The notes under the pieces are model-generated. The model worked only from the letters and a program-made list of their open reading frames with translations, ran no database searches and was not told the DNA's origin. From positions 1-5,376 of the forward strand of contig JAAXXA010000239.1 of NCBI GenBank assembly GCA_013334735.1: a stretch of DNA of 5,376 nucleotides, given 5' to 3'. The DNA is from Bacteroidota bacterium. GTDB lineage: Bacteria > Bacteroidota > Bacteroidia > Bacteroidales > CG2-30-32-10. Positions 1 to 4,446 of the stretch are shown here, piece by piece. Positions within the stretch are counted from its first letter, which is position 1. The number at the start of each line of letters is the position of its first letter. The translations under genes were made by a program, and so were the position numbers.

Positions 1-447
1 AGCAAATTCGCTAAACGAAAGGCTATATACCTGAATTTCGATTTGCCTGCCACTAAGGAATGTTGCCAATTCACCCGAAAACATATCGGAATTGCTACCC
101 GTACAATAAATGTCGTAATTACCCTCTGCAAGCAAACTACGTAAAGCTTTTTCAAATCCCTTTATCTCCTGAACCTCATCTAAAAAAAGGTAATTCATAC
201 CTTTGGCGCTGTTACGCTTTACATAATCGAACAACTGTGAATAAGTTTGCAAACCATCAAAATTATGCTGCTCTTTATCAATATACAAAAAATTTGCTTT
301 TTTGTGCAAACTTCGTAACTCTTCAGATACCTGCCTTAATAAAAAGCTTTTTCCAACCCGTCTCTGACCAGTTATTGCTTTAATTAGTTGCTTATTGTAA
401 TAAGGTCTTATTTGTTTTAAATACCTATTTCTTAAAATATTTTCCAT
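1..447 (-). CDS. AAA_14/DUF4143-type ATPase, N-terminal part (runs off left edge)
   Basis: This is an open reading frame on the minus strand, starting at the ATG at 447-445 and still open at base 1, giving 149 residues without a stop. It begins MENILRNRYLKQIRPYYNKQ. A Walker A motif GQRRVGKS lies at residues 27-34, a Walker B-like YLFLDEVQ at 86-93, and a TGSNS segment at 116-120 in the sensor position. These are followed by LSGR (131-134) and a SLSFSEF motif (142-148). This order is typical of the AAA_14 domain that precedes a C-terminal DUF4143 domain in a large bacterial and archaeal ATPase family. Full-length members are about 380-450 residues, so roughly the last two thirds lie outside the window. 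The cellular role of the family is not well defined. ATP binding is well supported by the motifs; substrate and partners cannot be read here. The gene is divergent from rpsF and shows no link to it. Confidence 0.9.
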   Translation of the reverse strand, partial: MENILRNRYLKQIRPYYNKQLIKAITGQRRVGKSFLLRQVSEELRSLHKKANFLYIDKEQHNFDGLQTYSQLFDYVKRNSAKGMNYLFLDEVQEIKGFEKALRSLLAEGNYDIYCTGSNSDMFSGELATFLSGRQIEIQVYSLSFSEFA

Positions 448-453
448 ATCAAT

Positions 454-503
454 TATACTTAATAAACATTGTAAATATACACATTTTATTAAATATACTT
501 AAT
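454..503. repeat. Direct repeats TATACTTAAT upstream of the ATPase gene
   Basis: The decamer TATACTTAAT occurs at 454-463 and again at 494-503, exactly 40 bp apart. A shorter TATAC also occurs between them at 476-480. All lie within 60 bp upstream of the ATPase start on the minus strand, where a promoter and operator would be expected. Read on the minus strand, TATATTTA occurs at 479-472 and at 497-490; both are one base off the TAnnTTTG -7 consensus of Bacteroidota. They could be protein-binding sites, but the region is very AT-rich and chance is possible. Confidence 0.4.
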
Positions 504-525
504 GTTTTTTCTTTTAATTTACACA

Positions 526-569
526 TTTACATTTCGATAAACTCGTTTTTACATTTCGACAAATTCATT
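526..569. repeat. 22-bp imperfect tandem duplication
   Basis: Two adjacent 22-bp units, 526-547 and 548-569, both begin TTTACATTTCGA and agree at 19 of 22 positions, with C/T and G/A differences at unit positions 13, 17 and 20. A shorter related stretch, GACAAGCTCA (572-581), resembles GACAAATTCA (558-567) in the second unit. This looks like a remnant of a dispersed intergenic repeat containing TTCGACAAGCTCA-like sequence. That assignment rests on recollection of similar repeats in Bacteroidota, not on a search. Confidence 0.6.
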
Positions 570-582
570 TAGACAAGCTCAA

Positions 583-612
583 CGCATCGCAATGCGACGC
601 ATGCTAAATGCG
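583..612. repeat. Two adjacent small palindromes (TCGCA/TGCGA and CGCAT/ATGCG)
   Basis: TCGCA (587-591) and TGCGA (593-597) form a perfect 11-base inverted repeat around one central base. Directly after it, CGCAT (598-602) and ATGCG (608-612) form a 5-bp stem with a GCTAA loop. The same GCAT/ATGC core recurs in both, so alternative pairings are possible. The block follows the 22-bp duplication and probably belongs to the same decayed repeat element. Confidence 0.5.
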
Positions 613-651
613 AGGTAACATTTATAAAAAAAACTACAGCGCAAGGTCTCA

Positions 652-682
652 TTGAGGAGAGGCATAATAAAATTTATTTTTG
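652..682 (+). promoter_or_regulatory. Weak candidate promoter inside the inverted repeat
   Basis: TATTTTTG at 675-682 matches the Bacteroidota -7 consensus TAnnTTTG exactly, and TTG at 652-654 lies 20 bases upstream. Transcription from here would give a leader of about 220 bases for rpsF, or a short untranslated RNA. One such match is expected by chance every few hundred bases in DNA this AT-rich, so the call is tentative. Confidence 0.25.
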
Positions 683-706
683 TAACTCGGTATATTGCCT
701 CGTCTC
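654..706. repeat. Imperfect inverted repeat, about 11-bp arms
   Basis: The arm GAGGAGAGGCA (654-664) can pair with TGCCTCGTCTC (696-706), with one A-G mismatch and one G-T wobble, leaving a 31-base loop that is nearly all A and T. The arms are much more GC-rich than the flanks. It is not followed by a T-run on the plus strand, so it is a poor intrinsic terminator. It may be a small mobile-element remnant or an RNA hairpin. Confidence 0.45.
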
Positions 707-824
707 GAAGTGTGACTTAGGGTGACATTCCTGAATTGTATTTCGAAAATGTATATAAGTTTGATTATAATTACTATCGGAGCCAGCACGCTAAAATATT
801 ATTTGCTCAATTTGTATAACACTA

Positions 825-855
825 CTTGTTTATTAGAAAAATATTCTTAATTTTG
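825..855 (+). promoter_or_regulatory. rpsF operon promoter, Bacteroidota type
   Basis: TAATTTTG at 848-855 matches the -7 consensus TAnnTTTG exactly and is followed by CCGTCC. A -33-like CTTG lies at 825-828, with a 19-base spacer. Transcription should start near 860-863, giving a leader of about 47 bases that is almost purely A and T with long A-runs. No Shine-Dalgarno sequence precedes the rpsF ATG, as is usual in this phylum, where A-rich leaders support initiation. I see no stem-loop in the leader that would serve as an S6:S18 binding site. Confidence 0.7.
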
Positions 856-908
856 CCGTCCAATTAAAAAAACATTAAAAAATCAATTAATTAAAAACCT
901 AAAAAACA

Positions 909-1253
909 ATGACAAATCAGTACGAAACCGTTTTCATTATGACTCCCGTTTTATCTGAAGATCAGATGAAGGAAGCGGTAAGCAAGTTCCACAAGCTATT
1001 AGCTGATAAAGGAGCTGAAGTTGTTTTTGAAAACAACTGGGGATTACGTAAATTAGCTTATCCCATTCAAAAAAAATCAACAGGCTTTTATTATTTAATC
1101 GAATTCAAAGCAGAAGGAGAAAGTATAAAAGACTTAGAAGTCGCTTACAAACGCGATGAACGGATACTCCGTTTTCTTACGGTAAAACTTGATAAGCATT
1201 CAATTGCTTACAACGAAAAGAAAAGGGGATTAAAATCCAATTTGAAAAAGTAA
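909..1253 (+). CDS. rpsF: 30S ribosomal protein bS6
   Basis: This encodes ribosomal protein bS6, which forms a heterodimer with bS18 on the platform of the 30S subunit and binds the central domain of 16S rRNA. The 114-residue product has the full family pattern: YETVFIMTPVL near the N-terminus (5-15), a helix with SEDQMKEAVSKFHKLL (16-31), the strand region WGLRKLAYPIQKKSTGFYYL (44-63), and YKRDERILRFLTVKLD (80-95). The last 19 residues are a lysine-rich tail, shorter than the acidic tail of Escherichia coli S6. The ATG at 909 lies at the end of an A-rich leader without a Shine-Dalgarno sequence and gives the expected N-terminus. It is the first gene of the rpsF-rpsR-rplI operon; rpsR starts 38 bases after its stop. 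The identification is secure. Confidence 0.97.
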   Translation: MTNQYETVFIMTPVLSEDQMKEAVSKFHKLLADKGAEVVFENNWGLRKLAYPIQKKSTGFYYLIEFKAEGESIKDLEVAYKRDERILRFLTVKLDKHSIAYNEKKRGLKSNLKK

Positions 1254-1291
1254 AAGCTTAAATTATTTACGAATCTTAAAAATTAAAAAAA

Positions 1292-1561
1292 ATGAGTGCA
1301 CAAAGTTCAGAAATCAGATATTTAACACCAATAAATGTTGATATCAAAAAAAAGAAATATTGCCGCTTCAAAAAAAGTGGGATAAAATATATTGACTATA
1401 AAGACGGGGACTTCCTCCTTAAATTTATTAATGAACAAGGGAAAATATTGCCTAAAAGATTAACAGGCACTTCCGACAAATACCAGAGAAAAGTTGCTCA
1501 GGCAATAAAAAGAGCACGACATATCGCTTTATTACCTTACGTTGCAGATTTATTAAAATAA
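1292..1561 (+). CDS. rpsR: 30S ribosomal protein bS18
   Basis: This encodes bS18, the partner of bS6 on the 30S platform close to the mRNA exit channel and the 3' end of 16S rRNA. The 89-residue product shows the family core: KKKYCRFKKSGIKYIDYKD (20-38), then LPKRLTGTSDKYQRKVAQ (53-70) and AIKRARHIALLPYV (71-84). The RLTGTS and IKRARHIALLPY segments are the most conserved parts of the family. Cys24 is the only cysteine. The start ATG at 1292 follows an A-rich run with no Shine-Dalgarno sequence. The stop codon at 1559-1561 shares its last base with the ribosome binding site of rplI, so the two genes are tightly linked. Confidence 0.97.
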   Translation: MSAQSSEIRYLTPINVDIKKKKYCRFKKSGIKYIDYKDGDFLLKFINEQGKILPKRLTGTSDKYQRKVAQAIKRARHIALLPYVADLLK

Positions 1562-1566
1562 AGGAG
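1561..1566 (+). promoter_or_regulatory. Strong Shine-Dalgarno sequence of rplI
   Basis: AAGGAG at 1561-1566 lies 8 bases before the rplI ATG at 1575 and overlaps the last base of the rpsR stop codon. It is a good match to the anti-Shine-Dalgarno end of 16S rRNA. Neither rpsF, rpsR, the FISUMP gene nor the methyltransferase gene has such a site, so it stands out in this window and fixes the rplI start. Confidence 0.8.
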
Positions 1567-1574
1567 AACAAAAC

Positions 1575-2024
1575 ATGGAAGTTATATTAAAACAAGACAT
1601 ACATAACCTCGGGTATAAACACGATGTTATCACCGTAAAAAACGGTTACGGAAGAAATTATCTTATTCCTAAAGCGCTTGCAATTGTTGCAACCGAGCAG
1701 AACAAAAAAATTACCGCAGAAACGCAGAAACAACGCGCATTTAAAGATGAAAAAATAAGGAAAGAAGCTCAAAAAGTTGCTGATGGTCTTAACAACATAA
1801 TTCTTAAAGTTGGCGCAAAAGCAAGTACTACAGGTAAAATTTTCGGTTCTGTAAATAATCTTCAGATTGCTGATGCAATAAAACAACAATTTAACTTTGA
1901 AATTGATCGTAAAAAAATTATTGTTGATGGCGAATCTATAAAAGAACTCGGTACATATAGCGCTAAAGTTAAACTTCATAAAGAAATTCAGATACAAGTG
2001 AAATTTGAAGTAGTTGCCGAATAA
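1575..2024 (+). CDS. rplI: 50S ribosomal protein bL9
   Basis: This encodes bL9, a two-domain protein that binds 23S rRNA near the L1 stalk with its N-domain and extends outward on a long helix. The 149-residue length is typical. The N-domain carries the family signature at residues 11-36, NLGYKHDVITVKNGYGRNYL followed by IPKALA. Residues 41-73 form the charged connecting helix. The C-domain begins near 76 and contains GKIFGSVNN (87-95), matching the usual GxLFGSVT region, and ends in a strand region, KVKLHKEIQIQVKFEVV (131-147). It is the last gene of the operon, 13 bases after the rpsR stop and followed by a clear terminator. Its Shine-Dalgarno sequence sets it apart from the two genes before it. 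Confidence 0.97.
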   Translation: MEVILKQDIHNLGYKHDVITVKNGYGRNYLIPKALAIVATEQNKKITAETQKQRAFKDEKIRKEAQKVADGLNNIILKVGAKASTTGKIFGSVNNLQIADAIKQQFNFEIDRKKIIVDGESIKELGTYSAKVKLHKEIQIQVKFEVVAE

Positions 2025-2041
2025 AATAACTTATATTTAAT

Positions 2042-2079
2042 AAAAAAAACCTGTATATATTGATTATACAGGTTTTTTT
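2042..2079 (+). terminator. Intrinsic terminator of the rpsF-rpsR-rplI operon
   Basis: The stem CCTGTATA (2050-2057) pairs perfectly with TATACAGG (2065-2072) around a 7-base loop. Seven T residues follow (2073-2079). An eight-base A-run (2042-2049) precedes the stem, so the structure would also work on the minus strand and the stem can extend through A-U pairs. It lies 17 bases after the rplI stop. Confidence 0.92.
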
Positions 2080-2185
2080 ATGTTCTAGCATTTCTTAAAC
2101 TCAGATACAACAAGCTAATCAATTACGACTGTATCTTTTATAAAATAAATTCGTATAATAAAAATTTATCAATAAATTCTAATTA

Positions 2186-2339
2186 TGAGTCCCTTCCGAA
2201 AAGTCATAAAATATAAAAATGCCACCAAGGCTCTAAAACACTAAGTTGCACAAAGCATTGAAAAGCAATAGTATATTCTTTGTGAAACTTTGAGGCTTTC
2301 TGTTTTTGTGGCATAAAAAGATTTTTCAGAGAGGACTCA
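2186..2339. mobile_element. MITE-like 154-bp long inverted-repeat element
   Basis: The element is symmetric about position 2262-2263. Its ends are TGAGTCC (2186-2192) and GGACTCA (2333-2339), and the outer 20 bases on each side pair at 16 of 20 positions. Further in, TGCCAC (2220-2225) pairs with GTGGCA (2308-2313), and AAGTTGCACAAAG (2243-2255) pairs with 2278-2290 at 12 of 13 positions. The apex is a small hairpin, ATTG (2257-2260) with CAAT (2266-2269). It contains no open reading frame of note. Terminal inverted repeats, small size and an intergenic position fit a non-autonomous transposable element or a large palindromic repeat. Flanking AATTAT (2181-2186) and AACTAT (2339-2344 if the terminal base is shared) are a weak candidate target duplication. 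The family is not identified. Confidence 0.65.
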
Positions 2340-2393
2340 ACTATAAAATTGAAAATAAATTAAACAAATAGATAAAATCAAGAAAAATATATT

Positions 2394-2401
2394 TATATTT
2401 G
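2394..2401 (+). promoter_or_regulatory. Candidate -7 element for the FISUMP gene
   Basis: TATATTTG at 2394-2401 matches TAnnTTTG exactly and would give a leader of about 85 bases. No TTG or TTTG lies at the expected distance upstream, and the region is very AT-rich, so this is only a candidate. Confidence 0.35.
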
Positions 2402-2473
2402 AACTCAAACATGATGAACTTTTTTTACAAATAAAAGATTATTAAAAAACTTATAATTAAAACAAATATTGAC

Positions 2474-2489
2474 ATTATTTTAAAATAAT
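2474..2489. repeat. 16-bp perfect AT-only palindrome before the FISUMP start codon
   Basis: ATTATTTTAAAATAAT is a perfect palindrome ending 5 bases before the ATG at 2495. It could be an operator or a weak mRNA hairpin over the initiation region, or a chance product of base composition. Confidence 0.4.
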
Positions 2490-2494
2490 ATATT

Positions 2495-3451
2495 ATGAAA
2501 CAAACAAGTTTTTTACGCAATATTATCTTGTTGCTGTTAATTGCATTATTATTTGGAAACTGCAACCCTCTGACGAATCAGCGTGGAACCAGCACATTGA
2601 TAATCACAGTTGATACAAATTGTATCTTATCAGTTGATGATGTTTCCTATGGCAACCTGAAAAACGGAGATGTACGAAAAGTTAAAGTTAATAAAGGAGA
2701 ACATTTAGTTATTGCTAAAAACCTTGATAGCACTGAAGTTCTAATAAGACAACATGTTGAAATTAAAGATAGTACAAGCATAGTATTAGATTTATATATT
2801 TCACGCAAAAAAGACATAGTTGTCAATAAAGATACAAATTTTGTAGCAGCAAAAACTGAAACAAAAGTTGAAACGAAAGTAAATGAAAATATAGGTAGTA
2901 CAATTCAAAAGACAGTTATTGAGCCTTATGGACCATTAACGGACAGCAGAGACGGCAATATTTACAAAACAGTTAAAATAGGCAATAAAATATGGATGGC
3001 AGAAAACCTGCGATACAAAGCTAAGAAGGGTTGTTGGGCTTATGATGACGAAGAAAGTAATGTAATAAAATACGGTTATTTATACGATTGGGAAACTGCA
3101 AAAAAAGCAGCTCCTGCCGGCTGGCATTTACCTACTGATGCAGAATGGACAAAGCTCACAACATATTTGGGCGGCGAGAGCAATGCAGGTGGCAAATTAA
3201 AATCAATAACAGGATGGAAAAGCCCAAATACAGGAGCAACCAACAGTGTTGGCTTTGCTGCAATTCCGGCCGGATACCGTTATTTTAATTATACATATTA
3301 CGGTAAAGATTACTATGGTTACTGGTGGAGTTCTACAGAATACTATACTTTCGGCGCATGGTACAGGGTTTTGTCGTACAATAACAGCAAGGTTACCGCG
3401 GGTTACAGCAGTAAGAACAATGGATTTTCTGTGCTTTGCGTGAAAGATTAA
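2495..3451 (+). CDS. FISUMP-domain lipoprotein with PEGA-like N-terminal domain
   Basis: The 318-residue product starts with a lipoprotein-type signal: K2 and R8, a hydrophobic stretch from I10 to F20, then GNC with Cys23 as the probable lipidated residue. Asn at -1 is not the classical Gly/Ala/Ser, so lipidation is likely but not certain. Residues 32-100 form a beta-rich segment (TLIITVDTNCILSVDD, then KVKVNKGEHLVIAKN) that resembles PEGA-type domains. A lysine/threonine/glutamate linker follows (about 110-145). Residues 148-318 match the FISUMP domain (Fibrobacter succinogenes major paralogous domain): DGNIYKTVKIGNKIWMAENL (153-172), PAGWHLPTDAEW (207-218), GGKLK (232-236), NTGATNSVGFAAIPAGYR (245-262), YWWSSTE (276-282), and a C-terminal GFSVLCVKD. 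Domain function is unknown, and an envelope location is inferred. There is no tight operon partner; the next gene starts 79 bases downstream. Confidence 0.88.
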   Translation: MKQTSFLRNIILLLLIALLFGNCNPLTNQRGTSTLIITVDTNCILSVDDVSYGNLKNGDVRKVKVNKGEHLVIAKNLDSTEVLIRQHVEIKDSTSIVLDLYISRKKDIVVNKDTNFVAAKTETKVETKVNENIGSTIQKTVIEPYGPLTDSRDGNIYKTVKIGNKIWMAENLRYKAKKGCWAYDDEESNVIKYGYLYDWETAKKAAPAGWHLPTDAEWTKLTTYLGGESNAGGKLKSITGWKSPNTGATNSVGFAAIPAGYRYFNYTYYGKDYYGYWWSSTEYYTFGAWYRVLSYNNSKVTAGYSSKNNGFSVLCVKD

Positions 3452-3530
3452 TTTTATTTCTGATTTTAGATTTTTGAATTAAGATTTTAATTAGTTTTCT
3501 AAATCATAAATCTTCGAACTGATACTACTT

Positions 3531-4295
3531 ATGCTCACACAAAACCAGATAAAACAAATCAAAGCTCTTCATCAAAAAAAATTCCGTAACGAAAATAAAC
3601 AATTTATAGCCGAAGGCCCCCTCCTTGTTGAAGAATTACTTGGAAGCAAATTCACTTTTGAAGGTATTTACGGTACAAAAGAATGGATTGCAGAAAATTC
3701 GGACAGACTTCAAAATAAAAATATTCCTTTTTTTGAAATAAACGAAAAAGATTTGGAACGCATAAGCGCTCTTAAAACTCCAAATAATGTATTAGCCGTA
3801 TTAAATATTCCCGAACAAAATATTCCTTCTGATATTTTCGGAAAAGAACTTATATTGGTTCTTGATGAAATAAAAGACCCCGGAAACCTTGGTACTATTA
3901 TACGTACAGCCAACTGGTTTGGTATCGGCAATATTTTTTGTTCCGAAAATTCGACAGATTTATTTAATCCGAAAGTTGTACAAGCTACAATGGGAAGTAT
4001 TGCAAAAATAAATGTCTGTTATACAAATTTAAGCATTTTAATTAAAGAAAAGGCAAAAAACGTTAATATTTACGGCGCTTTTGCACATGGAGAAAACATA
4101 TATAATATTGAACCCGATAAAAACGGAGTTATAATTATAGGCAACGAATCGGCAGGAATATCAGATGATTTGCAAAAATTAATAACAAAAAAAATTTCAA
4201 TCCCATTACATCATAATGAAAATCAACGTAGCCCCGAATCGCTCAATGCTTCTGTGGCTGCGGCTATTTTATGTTATGAATTCAGACGAAAATAA
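3531..4295 (+). CDS. TrmH/SpoU-family RNA 2'-O-methyltransferase
   Basis: This is an S-adenosylmethionine-dependent ribose 2'-O-methyltransferase of the SPOUT class, acting on rRNA or tRNA in the cytoplasm. The 254-residue length fits the family. Residues 4-94 form the N-terminal SpoU substrate-binding region, including KFRNENKQFIAEGPLLVEEL (17-36). The catalytic domain carries all three conserved motifs: motif 1 DPGNLGTIIRTANWFG (116-131, with Asn119 and Arg125), motif 2 IIIGNESAGIS (201-211), and motif 3 SPESLNASVAAAILCYEF (234-251). The knot-forming C-terminus looks intact. The domain layout is closest to RlmB-like enzymes (23S rRNA Gm2251), but many paralogues share it and the exact target cannot be assigned. 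The ATG at 3531 gives the usual N-terminus; no Shine-Dalgarno sequence is seen. Confidence 0.92.
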   Translation: MLTQNQIKQIKALHQKKFRNENKQFIAEGPLLVEELLGSKFTFEGIYGTKEWIAENSDRLQNKNIPFFEINEKDLERISALKTPNNVLAVLNIPEQNIPSDIFGKELILVLDEIKDPGNLGTIIRTANWFGIGNIFCSENSTDLFNPKVVQATMGSIAKINVCYTNLSILIKEKAKNVNIYGAFAHGENIYNIEPDKNGVIIIGNESAGISDDLQKLITKKISIPLHHNENQRSPESLNASVAAAILCYEFRRK

Positions 4296-4340
4296 ATAGT
4301 TCATTAAATATTCATAAAATAGAATAGAAACTATATATCG

Positions 4341-4407
4341 AATATTTGGGCTAAAGCCCCTATCAATAAAGCATTTTCACCCACGACCTAAAGGTCGTGG
4401 CAATATT
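4341..4407. repeat. REP-like double-hairpin element
   Basis: Two hairpins lie 21 bases apart. The first is GGGC-TAAA-GCCC (4348-4359). The second is CCACGACC-TAAA-GGTCGTGG (4381-4400), with a perfect 8-bp stem. Both have the same C-TAAA-G apex. AATATT (4341-4346) and AATATT (4402-4407) flank the pair as an outer inverted repeat, so the whole element could fold as a branched structure. There is no T-run directly after either stem, which argues against a simple terminator. The arrangement matches bacterial repetitive extragenic palindromes, which are often mobilised by RAYT-type transposases; no such gene is in the window. Confidence 0.75.
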
Positions 4408-4446
4408 AATATTAAAATATTGTTTAATCCGCATTAAAAACAATTT

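Larger units (their letters stand above)
448..908. other. Intergenic region between the ATPase gene and rpsF
   Basis: This 461-bp gap separates two divergent genes, and I find no convincing gene in it on either strand. From left to right it holds short direct repeats next to the ATPase start, a 22-bp tandem duplication (526-569), a cluster of small palindromes (583-612), an imperfect inverted repeat (654-706), a weak promoter-like match (652-682), and the rpsF promoter with its A-rich leader (825-908). The 580-660 stretch is clearly richer in G and C than its surroundings, as expected of a decayed repeat element rather than normal spacer. Confidence 0.7.
2025..2494. other. Intergenic region between rplI and the FISUMP lipoprotein gene
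   Basis: This 470-bp gap contains the rplI terminator (2042-2079), a plain AT-rich stretch in which I see nothing (about 2080-2185), a 154-bp symmetric inverted-repeat element (2186-2339), and an AT-rich leader region for the downstream gene (2340-2494) with one candidate -7 element and a 16-bp palindrome. No coding region is supported on either strand. Confidence 0.75.

Noticed and set aside
60..383. 107-residue plus-strand open frame
   Set aside because: It lies wholly inside the minus-strand ATPase gene, has no family features, and the opposite strand carries clear Walker motifs.
630..720. tRNA or small structured RNA gene
   Set aside because: I could not build a cloverleaf or find a GTTCRA-type T-loop; only one imperfect hairpin is visible.
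749..850. 33-codon open frame upstream of rpsF
   Set aside because: It has no ribosome binding site or recognisable sequence, and its stop overlaps the rpsF -7 promoter element, so it is most likely chance.
1587..1997. 136-residue minus-strand open frame
   Set aside because: It is antisense to rplI, rich in Phe, Asn and Cys as expected from reversed AT-rich coding sequence, and shows no domain.
2469..2494. TTGACA at 2469-2474 as a sigma-70 -35 box for the FISUMP gene
   Set aside because: A -10 box at normal spacing would fall on the start codon, so transcription would begin inside the gene, and Bacteroidota do not use this -35 consensus for the main sigma factor.
3246..3443. 65-residue plus-strand open frame
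   Set aside because: It is an alternate frame inside the conserved FISUMP domain.
3710..3931. 73-residue minus-strand open frame
   Set aside because: It is antisense to the methyltransferase gene with no recognisable motif.
4381..4400. Simple intrinsic terminator after the methyltransferase gene
   Set aside because: The stem is strong, but CAATATTAATATT follows instead of a T-run, and the partner hairpin with the same apex fits a REP-like element better.
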